Source of the DNA: Petrolisthes cinctipes
Taxonomy: Eukaryota; Arthropoda; Malacostraca; Decapoda; Porcellanidae
Direction: 5' to 3'
Assembly: GCA_033782935.1 (NCBI GenBank)
Contig: JAWQEG010000630.1
Span: forward strand, 310,001 to 374,000
Length of the DNA: 64,000 nt
The stretch's first letter is position 1, and the number at the start of each line of letters is the position of its first letter. Both the position numbers and the translations under genes were made by a program. The notes below the pieces were generated by a model, which made no database searches, was not told the DNA's origin, and saw only the letters and a list, made by a program, of their open reading frames with translations. Below are positions 42,952 to 53,468 of the stretch, piece by piece.

Positions 42952-43913
42952 GCTGCAAAATGGGAATAAAGGATAATTTTGGTAATAATCTTCCCCATGT
43001 GATGTTAATTTAGATATTAGGTTAGGTTAGGTCTGCATAATTCTATAAAAACCTTCCCAGCTACTAGAATATAATGAACCTTTATAAATCCTGATTATGT
43101 TAGGTCAGGTCAAGTAACTTTAAATAAAGTTATCTCCTCACAATATTATGGGCAGCAATAAATAGAATAAGTAAAAATATGCATGAAAAAGTACCAAAAG
43201 TGGGAAAAACAATTTCTGTGGCTCATCGGAAATATTACCCAACTTCCCTGAACTATCAAGTCCTGCTCTCTTTAATTGGTGCATTCAGCATCTTTCAAGG
43301 AAATAAAACGTGGTCAAAATGTACTGTTGGCCATTCAAATCAACAGATAATAATGGAATGTGCTCATACCAAACTATCTTCTCCCATGTCATTATGGCAC
43401 TAGGAATTGTTGGGCTTTTAGATGGGAGTATTTGAGGGAAATATAAATGCCTGTTTTGGAGGTTAACACCAGATTAACGCATCAAATTAATATGCCAAAA
43501 AACTACCATTTACAGTATTTTCGTACACGTTATATTGGCTTCATCATTTCATAAGTTCATGACTACCGTACAGGTAGCAAATCACAGAAAATTTACTTCT
43601 GCAAGCTAATAACACGTAAATAAATATCTTAAACATTCATACTAACCTTCTAAGTAGACGTAAAGTCGATGATAAATTCTGAATTGTAGTGGCGTGGATG
43701 TTGTGGACAAGCGGTACTGACAAGCTCTTCTCCCATTCTCGGAGGTAACATAACATCTTCAAAACGGTCAAAACAAAGTGGCTTTTTGGCAGGACGAGGG
43801 GTGTTTTTGTAATGTACAATATTTTCTGCATGTTTTCTTAACATAATTTTCATATCTACACCAAAATAATGTTTTTCTTATGACATTTTATTCATGGTGC
43901 ATTTTGCATAGAC
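42952..43913. other. Region between transposase and THAP gene
   Basis: Upstream of the transposase ATG an acceptor-like TTTTGCAG sits at 42,953, suggesting a 5' untranslated exon further right. A minus-strand frame near 43,650-43,850 has no recognised domain. The segment could hold 5' exons of the transposase gene. Confidence 0.4.
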
Positions 43914-44020
43914 GACCCATGAGCAAGGATGAGAGACAGTAAGGATAGTTCACTGAACACTTGTTTTACCCACAATGCACCGCGCCATACAGCCGTGACG
44001 TCACTGGAGACCCAAACACG
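43914..44020. promoter_or_regulatory. Putative promoter region duplicated at the Harbinger right end
   Basis: GCAAGGATGAGAGACAGTAA, GATAGTTCACTGA, AGCCGTGACGTCAC and TCACTGGAGACCC occur here and, inverted, at about 51,430-51,556. TGACGTCA is the CRE-type site. The THAP start codon lies about 70-80 bp downstream. Promoter role is inference. Confidence 0.5.
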
Positions 44021-44091
44021 GACGCACAGAGGAGTTTTACCTTGGCTTTGCTTGTATCTCAGTGACTCCAGCTTTTTTCTCTATAAGAACA

Positions 44092-44968
44092 ATGACAAGG
44101 TGTGCTGTTTACGGGTGCAATAGCAATAACAGGAGCAAGAAACAAGAAAATTGCTATTTTTATCGATTTCCAAGGACAAAATCAGTGTTAAAACAGTGGA
44201 ATAATTCATGCTATCGGGCAGATAAACTAAACCCAGAGACTGCCAGACTTTGCTCCCGTCATTTTAAGGCAGCAGATTACAAACAGAATTACAGCATCAA
44301 GAGGAAGCTCCTGAACAAGTCTCCACAGGCAACAAGATCACTGAAGGCTGATGCTGTACCTTCGCTGTTTCTCCCAAAACAGGAGGATGATTCAGGTAGG
44401 CAATATGGACTCTTATCTGTTACTGCCAATACTTTCGGTATAAAACTTATTGTGCAAAACTTACTAAATATCATCTTTCATTTGCAATTAGTAGGAGCTG
44501 ACAAATATTTCTTGATGGTGCTTGTTAACAGGTTAAAATAAGTCTTGTGCATAGATATGGGCTGCCCCTAATCTTTATTGAGTGTAAGGTTTATATGAGC
44601 CATACAATTGAAATGTGACAAGACAGCCAACCAGGTAAGATAGGCCAATTTTATGAAAGTTTTATAGGTTATTTGGTTTTATTGTACATTGTGTAGGGTT
44701 GATTTATACTAACGTTAGGTGGCAGGTAGATTGGGACCATTTCTTAATATTTTCAGTTTATATAAATGACTAGTTTGGTAGGAAGGTGGGAAACATATCC
44801 ATACCAAAAGAGCAGAAAGGTTTTCCATCTTGATCATATAAATAAATTGCACCACCAGATTGTCTGATTTAATTATTTTCCTTTTTGCAGAAAGTGCAAA
44901 ACACCGTGGGTGCAGAGCTGAGGAAAAACAGAGGCGCCAGCTTTTGCAAGATTTGCTCAGTGTTTCTG
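44092..44968 (+). CDS. THAP-domain protein, first two exons
   Basis: Start at MTRCAVYGC (44,092). Exon 1 (to 44,395) holds a complete C2CH THAP finger: C-AVYG-C, YFYRFPR, the conserved Trp in LKQWNN, RLCSRHF supplying the last Cys and His, and the closing AVPSLFLP box. A donor (GATTCAG/GTAGGC) follows. Exon 2 (44,891-44,968) begins after TTTTTGCAG, keeps the frame (phase 1 to phase 1), and adds ESAKHRGCRAEEKQRR and LLQDLLSVS. Further exons are uncertain; helix-rich candidates lie at 48.0-48.4 and 49.4-49.9 kb. It is divergent to the Harbinger transposase, where most family members carry a Myb/SANT-like second protein. It may fill that DNA-binding role, or it may belong to an independent nested element. 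Confidence 0.8.
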
Positions 44969-45515
44969 GTAGGAAGAATTTTATGACTTTTTAAAATTGA
45001 TTTTTATTAAAATTTTTACTGTCTTGCTGAAATATAACATCTCAATCAGTGAGTTACATATGGTATATAGGGTATATTATATATTCCTTTAGTTGAAAAT
45101 ATATATACAGTACAGTGAATATTTTCTGTATTCTCTGCAAGACAAGTTCTCTTTCACTCAACAGACATCAGTGAGTTACATATGGTATATAGGGTATAAT
45201 TATTATATATTCCTTTAGTTGAAAATATAGGTAAATTTACTGTTTCGGACAGAATAGGATTCTTTGGACAATGATATATTTGGTAATTCTGTATAAGTGG
45301 TCCACGTGTTTTTTTTTGTGTTTTTTTTGTTTTTCCTGCTTATTTTTACTTGTTCTATTCATTAGTGACCATAATATTGATCGGAAACCACTTGGTTTAT
45401 ACATATTCCCTAACCCCTTCAATCTTGGGGGAGAGCACTGGGAACCGGGGGTTTTGGGTGGGGGAAAACACGTAAATGAGCTTATTTTGCATTGATACTG
45501 GTTTCTTGACCTGCA

Positions 45516-45850
45516 TAAATGTCGAAAAATTGGAAATCCGAGCCAAGTTTCGGCAAAAGTTGGCTCGGGTTTTGCAATTTTCCTGAGGGATAAATGTCGA
45601 AAAATTGGAAATCCGAGCCAAGTTTCGGCAAAAGTTGGCTCGGGTTTTGCAATTTTCCTGAGGGATAAATGTCAAGATTTTGGAAATCCGAGCCAAGTTT
45701 CGGCAAAAGTTGGCTCGGGTTTTGCAATTTTCCTGAGGGATAAATGTCAAGATTTTGGAAATCCGAGCCAAGTTTCGGCAAAAGTTGGCTGGGGTTTTGC
45801 TATTTTCCTGAGGGATAAATGTCAATATTTTGGAAATCCGAGGCAAGTTT
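45516..45850. repeat. 75-bp minisatellite with a hairpin in every unit
   Basis: Anchor AGCCAAGTTTCGGC starts at 45,541, 45,616, 45,691, 45,766 (and, variant, 45,841), exactly 75 bp apart. CCGAGCCAA and TTGGCTCGG in each unit form a stem. Because 75 is 25 codons, the minus strand shows a periodic frame of about 150 residues (45,397-45,864); I regard it as non-coding. Confidence 0.92.
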
Positions 45851-46500
45851 AGATAATTAACCAAACCTAACCTGACCTAACCTAACCTAACCTGGGCAGA
45901 CTACCGGAACCTAAACGGGGCACACTACCGGGACCTAACCAGGGCAGACTACCGGGACCTAACCGGGGCAGACTACCGGGACATAACCAGGGCAGGCTAC
46001 CGGGACCTAACCGGGGCAGACCACGGCACAATATACAGTAGAAACTAGTCAGACCTCACCTGACCTGACCTAACCTAATCTGGACTGGGACACACTACCG
46101 GGACCTAACCGGGGCAGACTACCGGGACATAACTGGGGCGGACTACCGGGACATAACTGGGGCAGACTACCGGGACATAACTGGGGCAGACTACCGGGAC
46201 CTAACCGGGGCACACTACCGGGACATAACTGGGGCAGACTACCGGGACATAACTGGGGCAGACTACCGGGACATAACTGGGGCAGACTACCGGGACCTAA
46301 CCGGGGCAGACCACGGCACAATATACAGTAGAAACTAGTCAGACCTCACCTGACCTGACCTAACCTAATCTGGACTGGGACACACTACCGGGACCTAACC
46401 GGGGCAGACTACCGGGACATAACCAGGGCAGACTACCGGGACCTAACCGGGGCAGACTACCGGGACATAACTGGGGCACACTACCGGGACATAACCTCAC
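45851..46500. repeat. 24-bp minisatellite with CCTAA-type units
   Basis: GGGGCAGACTACCGGGACCT then AACC recurs at 24-bp spacing with small variations. A short CCTAA/CCTGA run (complement of the arthropod telomere unit TTAGG) opens the block at about 45,860. A higher-order period of 290 bp is visible: CCACGGCACAATATACAG is at 46,021 and 46,311. Confidence 0.92.
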
Positions 46501-47451
46501 GTGACCTAACTGCCCCCCTTTATTATCCTTAGCAGACTACCTGACTGGCCATTACAATTGTTATACATAATTATTATTGCTATTTGTTAATAAAATATAT
46601 TACAAAAAGGTTTTAACTCTTACCAGACTTGCAGGAAAATTGTGCAGATGATTAAATTTTCGAAGAAACCTGGGCCGTGATCCGGCTGACATATTTGTTA
46701 CATCGCGTAATTTGTTATTATAATCCATAGCCTCCTATCCACACTGCTCACTTATTTTATGTTTCAAAATTAGCCTATGATCCACACATAAATGAAAAAG
46801 TTCTTGTGGCTTAGCAAAATGCGTGAAAAAAAAAGCCATACCGGCTTCGCCATGTCGGTAGGGTCAGCTTGTCACGTATTACTGACACGTAGCAGTGAAA
46901 ATGGGATGGTGGTGGAAAATTGCGGATGAATACAGAAGGTTGATAGATTGCATTAATAATAATGATTATAATACTATGAGATGAGAAAATAATTTATGAA
47001 ATTAAGTGAGTAAATAATGAAATTATCTATATATAAATGGTGATGGAATTAAAAGAATATTGAAAGCGTCATTTAATTAAAAAAAATACATGATTTACGA
47101 GATGGCAACTTGAAGTAGCACATGAGCATCCCATCATGATGTGGACTACTTTGTACAGTGTTCAGTGGCTTATTTTAAAGAAGGACCTGGGAGAGAAAGA
47201 CACCGTGAAAGCTGGAGTCTGAACTTAGGGTATTAACACCGTAGACTTACTCCTACGCTGCACTTTGTCTCGGAAGCGCTACGCTGGACTTCGTCTCAAA
47301 AGCGGTCGCGATTTTTCGAAAGCCTATTCTGCCGAAAGTTAAGTGCAACCGCCTATTATATTCATTACACACGAACACACTACATTGTCCCCTACTTAAA
47401 TATACATAAATTGTAAATATTTGCCGCGTGGACCACATATACAGATTTTCC

Positions 47452-47907
47452 ATATATTTTACTAGTGTTTTTTTATGTGTTTTCAACGATTTTGATATTA
47501 ATTTCCGTCGCATTTTTTTTTTTTTTCTTTTTTTAGCCAAACTTAACCTGACCTAACCTAATCTGGACCGCGGCACAGTACCGGGACCTAACCGGGACAG
47601 ACTACCGGGACCTAACCAGGGCAGGCTACTGGGATCTAACCAGGGCAGATTACTGGGAAAATAGAAATAGCCGACATGGATGGATGTAGAGCACAGTTTA
47701 TACTTGAAATCTAATCCCGGTAGTCTGCCCCGGTAAGGTCCCGGTAGTCTGCCCTGGTTAGGTCCCGGTAGTCTGCCCCAGTTAGGTCCTGGTAGTGTGC
47801 CGCGGTCCAGATTAGGTTTGGCTAAAAAAAAAAAAAAAAAAATTGCAACGGAAATGAATTTAAAAATTATTGAAAACACATAAAAAAAAACACTAGTAAA
47901 ATATATT
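47452..47907. repeat. Inverted repeat, about 195-bp arms, containing the 24-bp satellite
   Basis: ATATATTTTACTAGTG at 47,452 is mirrored by CACTAGTAAAATATAT at 47,891-47,906. Both arms carry a T/A homopolymer, AGCCAAAC(C/T)TAA-type sequence and GGTCCCGGTAGTCTGCC-type units. It looks like a foldback element that has picked up, or spawned, the minisatellite. Confidence 0.8.
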
Positions 47908-47959
47908 ATTGTCCAAAGAATCCTATTCTGTCCAAAACAGTAAATTTACCAAAATGGAT

Positions 47960-48445
47960 ATACAGTACAGTGAATGTTTTCTGTATTCTCTTCAAGACAA
48001 GTTCTCTTTCACTCAACAGACACATCATAAGAAGATTCAGCCCCTATTGAAACTGCGGTTGCTGGAGGAACTCAACAACATGAACTTTATTGTTCCGGTA
48101 AGAGAAATGCTGATTCATTATTATCTTTCTTCATTTATAATTCTACTCTAATTGTTTCATATTTTTAATTTACTAGTTATCAATGAGTTACATATGGTAT
48201 ATAGGGTCTATTATATATTCCTTTAGTTGAAAATATATATACAGTACAGTGAATATTTTCTGTATCCTATTCAAGACAAGTTCTCTTTCACTCAACAGAC
48301 ACATCATAAGAAGATTCAGCCCCTATTGAAACTGCTGTTGCTGGAGGAACTCAACAACCTGAACTTTATTGTTCCGGTAAGAGAAATGCTGATTCATTAT
48401 TATCTTTCTTCATTTATAAATTCTACTCTAATTGTGTCATATTTT
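47960..48445 (+). repeat. Duplicated exon-like segment (two full copies, one partial)
   Basis: CAAGACAAGTTCTCTTTCAC - TCAACAG - frame THHKKIQPLLKL.LLEELNN..NFIVP - GTAAGAG occurs at about 47,995-48,098 and 48,272-48,375. A third partial copy (45,140-45,175) stops after CTCAACAGACATCA. The AG and GTAAGA borders look like splice sites and the frame looks like an amphipathic helix. I cannot join it in phase to the THAP exons. Confidence 0.55.
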
Positions 48446-49084
48446 TAATTTACTAGTTATTTGAATTGCATTTAATCTAACTCTAGAATCATGAATTATA
48501 CTGATCTGTCATAAATTATATGTATAATTATTTATATACATATATTTATCTATGATATTTCTTGATGGAGTATTTTACATTGCCCAGATTGCGGCATTGT
48601 CACTTCGGATTCCTCCGAGCAAGCCTTCATGCTGACTTCCTTCCCAACTCACCACCTTCGCCAAGATGTTTTGAAACCTTAGAAACCTTTGCTTAAGATA
48701 TTGGGATAGGTGGCTCAGGGGTTTTAGTTTTATGGCATAACAACTCTAGCATGTACAGTTGGCCTGATGAATTCTTATACACCACTGTGACATCAAGGGT
48801 TCGTAACAACTAGAAAATGTAGTTAATTTCCTAACACCAAGCTTATCTAGTAATGTTATTTGGTTGATACTTAAATCAGTCAACAACATTAGAGAAAATT
48901 ATCAAGGGTAGTACAGTATTTGGGAGCACTTACACAAGTACATTGGGGTGTAGAATAGGTTGATCTTGTCCTACAAACTTGTTAGAAATTCTAAAGTACA
49001 GTACAGTACTGTAGACAGTAGTGATAGACTAAGGACTAGTCACTAAGAAATAAGTTTAAGACTTGGAGTAGTACTGTATGTATT

Positions 49085-49235
49085 TGCCATACATGCCCAT
49101 CCCACCTCAATGTATTACATTTCACCTTCCAACCATCTCACACAATCCCAATTGCCTTCTTACTCATGCTGCAGTCCCAATTGCCTTCTTACTCATGCTA
49201 CACCTCTCATTACTTTCTCCATCCAACCTGGTATT
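49085..49235 (-). pseudogene. RTE-type retrotransposon fragment
   Basis: TACATGCCCATCCCACCTCA, TCACCTTCCAACCATCTCAC, CCAATTGCCTTCTTACTCAT and CATTACTTTCTCCATCC match, with divergence, 11,290-11,420 of the RTE copy in the same orientation. A 34-bp piece (CCCAATTGCCTTCTTACTCA) is duplicated inside. No tail present. Confidence 0.65.
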
Positions 49236-49369
49236 GGGAAGGGTAAGTTAACATTATAGTAGTGTATATTATACAGTATACTGTACTGTATTTGTCAAGA
49301 AATAGTCACTAAGGATAGCTTTACAGGATGCTTTTTCTCTAGGCCTTTGTGTTAAGTAACCTTTCACTT

Positions 49370-49931
49370 TACAGAATTGGCACCTGACTCTTATGAAGCT
49401 CCTACCCAAACCTCTGCTGTTGGAGAGAGACTATTAACACCAAGAGTTAGAAACAACTAAAGAAGGTAGCTCTGCTTCATCAGGTGGACATAATCTGGCA
49501 GTTTGTTGGTCCTGTTGTGGTTTCCTACATTCTGGGAATAATAATGTGTATGCCCTACAACAGCAGCTGTCTGAGGTGTCTCTAAAATTGGAGAAAGTAA
49601 CAAAAATTAAAAGACAGAACTAAATTTAGAGGAATTACGAGCAACAAAGATTAATGGAGCTTGTTGGAGAAAATGGTGACATCAAAAAGAAATTGTTAAA
49701 ACAATCCTTAGACAATGATATTCTGCTTAAGGAAAATACAGAATACAAAAATTTGGTATCAGAGTACAACCTTGAAAAAGCAAAACAAACTTATGCCAAT
49801 AAACCTATTATCCCACCATCTATGACTATATGTATCCTCACAGCCTTGTTAGGCTTCTGTTTTGTTCTATGTGCTAGTTCCCCCTTTATTAGTCTGTTTC
49901 CTTATACCATCTGTGTAGTAAATGTCTTCTG
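49370..49931 (+). CDS. Possible 3' exons of the THAP accessory gene
   Basis: After an acceptor-like CACTTTACAG (49,373) one frame reads LAPDSYEAPTQTSAVGERLL then a stop. After CATCAG near 49,480 another reads SGGHNLAVCWSCCGFLHSGN and ALQQQLSEVSLKLEKV. A third, from 49,654, reads MELVGENGDIKKKLLKQSLD with ENTEYKNLVSEYN, a likely coiled coil, then a hydrophobic stretch before the stop at 49,931. A zinc-binding-like C-x2-C plus coiled coil would suit a DNA-binding transposon accessory protein. Exon joins are not established and stops intervene, so gene status is uncertain. Confidence 0.35.
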
Positions 49932-50469
49932 AGGCCTGGTACTGTACTAGTTTAAGTATTGTTGGATTATGGTACTAAATCATATTCCAGTTGTATGAAC
50001 ACTTTATGTGCTTGAATTTTTAAAAACTTCAGAGTTATCATTGCAAGGGAAGAATAGTTAGATGCAAATGAGCATGAGAGGGTAAGATGCAGCATATAAA
50101 TAATTTCTGTAGCACTCAGTACATGGTTGAATGTCATACTTGATAATCATAGTTCTTGGCTTGTACAACAGCTTTAAAATGTACAGTTTATTATAGTAGC
50201 TGTATTTTTGTAGGAAGAACTGTTCCATGCTGACTTTTTACACTGGGTGAGAGGTTACAGACTTTTGATTCATTCAGATTTGCTCACTTTTTTTCACTCG
50301 CCTCTGTATTTAATACTGTACTTTAGAGTTCAAGGAAATAAATTACTCGTGTCTACTTTTATGTTCTTAACTATTTGTATTTCTGTACATCTTTGTTTCC
50401 TCTTCTTTTAATTAATTTCTTACTGTGACCTCTAATTGTAGGTATTCCCTGTTGACACAAGTTTTCTAT

Positions 50470-50790
50470 ATCCTTACTATTCCATACTACTACAGCATAT
50501 TCCAAGGTAGGCCTTATAAAGGATGTAATTATTTTCTTGACCATTTCTTCATCTATTTAAGTGAAGGTGGCTCTCAAGTTTGCTAACAATGTATACACGT
50601 TTCTCACTTTTTCATTTATATGATCATCTGGTGTCAATTTCTTATTTATCGTTACCCCTAAATCTCTTTCTTTCTCTGCTTTATTTAATATTTTATTTCC
50701 AAGCTTGTACTGCCAATTTGGTCTTCTCTCACTTCTACCAAATTTAATAATAATGTGTTTAATATCTTCAGTTTCCAGAACTAAAGTAGT
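50470..50790 (-). pseudogene. Non-LTR reverse transcriptase fragment (thumb region)
   Basis: The minus-strand frame reads KFGRSERRPNWQYKLGNKIL, AEKERDLGVTINKKLTPDDH and VRNVYTLLANLRATFT. It continues after a frame change with DEEMVKKIITSFIRPTLEYA and VVVWNS near 50,480. It is the region following the F/YADD box in CR1/jockey-type elements, but from a family different from the CR1-like copies at 9.1 and 54.5 kb. Both ends are missing; inserted inside the Harbinger element. Confidence 0.7.
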
Positions 50791-51686
50791 TAAAGGAAGT
50801 ACATTATTATGCCAAGATAACTCAAACACAAAAATGTAATGCACACTGGCAAAGTAAATAGTAATTAAGAGTAAACAGAAAAAATTAACAAACTTCTCGG
50901 AATAGCAAAGTGACTGCACAGACTACTGGATATACAAAACTACAGAAGGGCCTGTAAAGAAACGTTCTTTTTCTTGCAAGTAATGAAAGTTCACATTTGA
51001 AAGTAAATCATGTACAAAAAGAAGCGAAATTGTGGGTGAAGTTAGAGTTAATGTGGGGAGAAACTCCGAGAAAGATGGGTGAGAGACATGATATGCATGT
51101 AATACAACATAAAGAAATATTAACGAATCTCTAGGAATTTCAGTCAATAATCCCAATTTTCTATGTTTGTGACTCATCTATATTTAATCAATAAATTAAT
51201 TTCACGGGGTTTTGCTAGCTAGAATCGGCGTGAGCGAGCCTCTATCAGCTTGTAAATACAGTGCTATAGCCTTCAATATAGCATACACTAGTCTACTATT
51301 CATGAAAACTATATCCACAACTATCAATTAACTATTTTAGAGAACACCACACACGTATGATGTATAAATCATGTATTAAAACCGAGAATAAGGAGAGTTT
51401 ATTTAAGTTTGAACGAGATTACTGCATGCGAGGGTCTCCAGCAGGGTCTCCAGTGAGCGTCATCACTTTGACGTCACGGAGCGCGTGACGTCACGGCTGA
51501 ATTGATGACGTTTCACTGAACTATCTTTACTGTCTCTCATCCTTGCCCATGAGAAGGGGGTGCGCTTCTCACGAACAATCACCATCGTTCCAATGTTTTA
51601 CGTATAGGCGTAGGAGATGCTGCCGACTTCGAATGCGGCGCTCTCATGCCGTCGCAATTGCGAAAGGACTAGGAATATGGCCCTAA

Positions 51687-52310
51687 GTCCGTCGCCCTGT
51701 GTCTGTCTGTGCTGCAGTAGTAAAGTGTGACTGGTCGGGCTGTGAATGGATATACAGACTATTTCCCCCGGGTATCAAGGGTGGATAGTGCGTGTAAGAG
51801 AACAGTCGTCAGTCAAGTGTTGTTGAAAGTGTGTGCATATGTGTGGCAGCTCAGACAGTGGCGTGTCTTCGTTAGCCACTCCACATCCGGATCAGGTAGG
51901 GTACCCAGACGATTCTCCTCGCTTGTATATATATCTATATATTATAAGTATTTTGTGTATTAATTTGTTGTTCAGTAGATTGGTTTGAGGTGTACAAAGT
52001 ACCATAGTTAGGAGAGCTGTGTTGTCATTTTGTATTTAAGACCTAACGTGGATGTATCTATGTCAATTGAGGGTGAATTTAAGGATAGGAGAGCTGTGTT
52101 GTAATTTTGCATTTAAGACCTTACGTGGATGTTTATTTTGTAATAATCGAATAAATTGTGCTTTCTGTTAGTTATTGTTTGTATACTCCAAAATGTGAGG
52201 TGAATGTGAGGAGTCTTTATAATTGACTTATAGTATGGGTTGAAAGAACCTGTGGCACACTCCATCCACGTAAGCTACGTCACCCTACAATCAAGTAAGC
52301 TACGCTACTC
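51687..52310 (+). other. Unidentified arm sequence
   Basis: A 78-residue frame starts at 51,727 (TGRAVNGYTDYFPRVSRVDS) and meets a GTAGGG donor-like site near 51,896; I do not recognise it. Around 52,010-52,130, GGAGAGCTGTGTTGT and TTTAAGACC(T/T)(A/T)ACGTGGATG occur twice in tandem, followed by AATAAA (52,151). All of it is mirrored at about 57,155-57,778. It might be the untranslated or LTR part of an element. Confidence 0.45.
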
Positions 52311-53468
52311 CAAGATCTAGAATACCAGGTCTGCTTATCGCGCATATCGGGCCTGGCTGTTGACGTCGATTGGCCCCCAAACTGAGGCCGCTCTCTGTCT
52401 ACCAAATATGGGACGGAATAGTAGTCTCTATGGTGGGGGTACATTAGGGTCAATATTAGCGACCTCTCTCATTTCAGTGGCAAAAATGTCTAACTTTCTT
52501 GCCAAAATTCAGGGCTTAGACTTAATGTAGGCGAATCGTTTTTGTTTCTAAAATTTCTTCATATGTATAGGTATCGAAAGTTCTCAGTAGAAGTTTTCGA
52601 GAAATGACATATAAGCATAGAAATTGTGCTGTGAAAATAGCAAATATACTGGAGAAAACCTTCATTCTGGCTGCGTATAGAAAACGAGAATATTTTAATC
52701 TTTATCAAATCACTTCACACCTCCGCCTCCAACACACACACACACACACACACTTGATTCGAGTTGAATGTTACATAGTTCATATTCAGACACCGTCGTT
52801 TGTATGTATTAATTTATGTATTAATGTATTAATTTATGTATTAATTTTAGTCTTAAATATTATACATTATTTTACTTAGTTAAGGCCCATGTAATTAAAT
52901 TTGATTAGATTTTGGTGTTTGTATTAGCTACAATAGATTATGAAAAGTAAATTATCATTTATTTTTTCTATACTGTCCCTACTGAGAAATATCAACAAAT
53001 GTAAAAATGTGTGTATGTGTGTGTGTTGGAGGTGGGGGTGGGGGTGTTTAAAGGATTTGATAAGGTGAGTCAGGTAAGGATTAAAATACTTCCATTTTCT
53101 ATACGCGGGCAGAAGGAAGGAATTCTCCCGTATATATGCTGTTTTCACATCACTATTTCTAGTCCTATTTGTAATTTCTCGAAAACTTCCACTGAGAACT
53201 TTCGATACCTATGCTTTTGAAGAAACTTTAGAAACAAAAACGATTCACCTACACAAAGTCTAAACCATGAATTTTGGCAAGAAAGTAAGGCATTTTTGTC
53301 ACTGAAATGCGAGGGGCCGCTAGGATTGACCCGTATGTACCCCGATCATAGAGACTACTATCCCGTCCCATATTTGACAGACTTGGGCAGCCTCAGTTTG
53401 GGGGCCAATCGACGTAGATGCGCAGTGGGGTGACAGTTGACGAGCGGACCTGGTATTCTAGATCTTGC
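52311..53468. repeat. Foldback element inside the left arm
   Basis: AAGATCTAGAATACCAGGTC...GATTGGCCCCCAAACTGAGG...AATCGTTTTTGTTTCTAAA...CGAAAGTTCTCAGT on the left is inverted on the right (arms about 430 bp, centre 52,740-53,035). Arms are clearly more diverged than the two copies of the whole arm, so the foldback predates the large palindrome. Confidence 0.88.

Larger units (their letters stand above)
40407..51686. mobile_element. PIF/Harbinger DNA transposon, 11,274 bp, TAA duplication
   Basis: Inverted ends GGGCCATATTCCTAG then CCTTCGCAAATGCGA (from 40,410), and on the other strand GGGCCATATTCCTAG then CCTTTCGCAATTGCGA (from 51,683). TAA is duplicated at 40,407-40,409 and 51,684-51,686. 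The mirror arm has the uninterrupted sequence with one TAA (read as TTA at 57,779-57,781), which proves the borders. TWA duplications and a Harbinger-type transposase (41,770-42,951) fix the superfamily. Far larger than usual for this superfamily because of satellite blocks and retrotransposon fragments inside. Confidence 0.95.

Noticed and set aside
45851..46500. Telomere array
   Set aside because: CCTAA units are few and embedded in a 24-bp satellite, with ordinary sequence on both sides inside a transposon. It is not a chromosome end.
49654..49932. Stand-alone single-pass membrane protein
   Set aside because: The hydrophobic C-terminal part looks like read-through of AT-rich DNA after a coiled-coil exon; listed only as a possible exon of the THAP gene.
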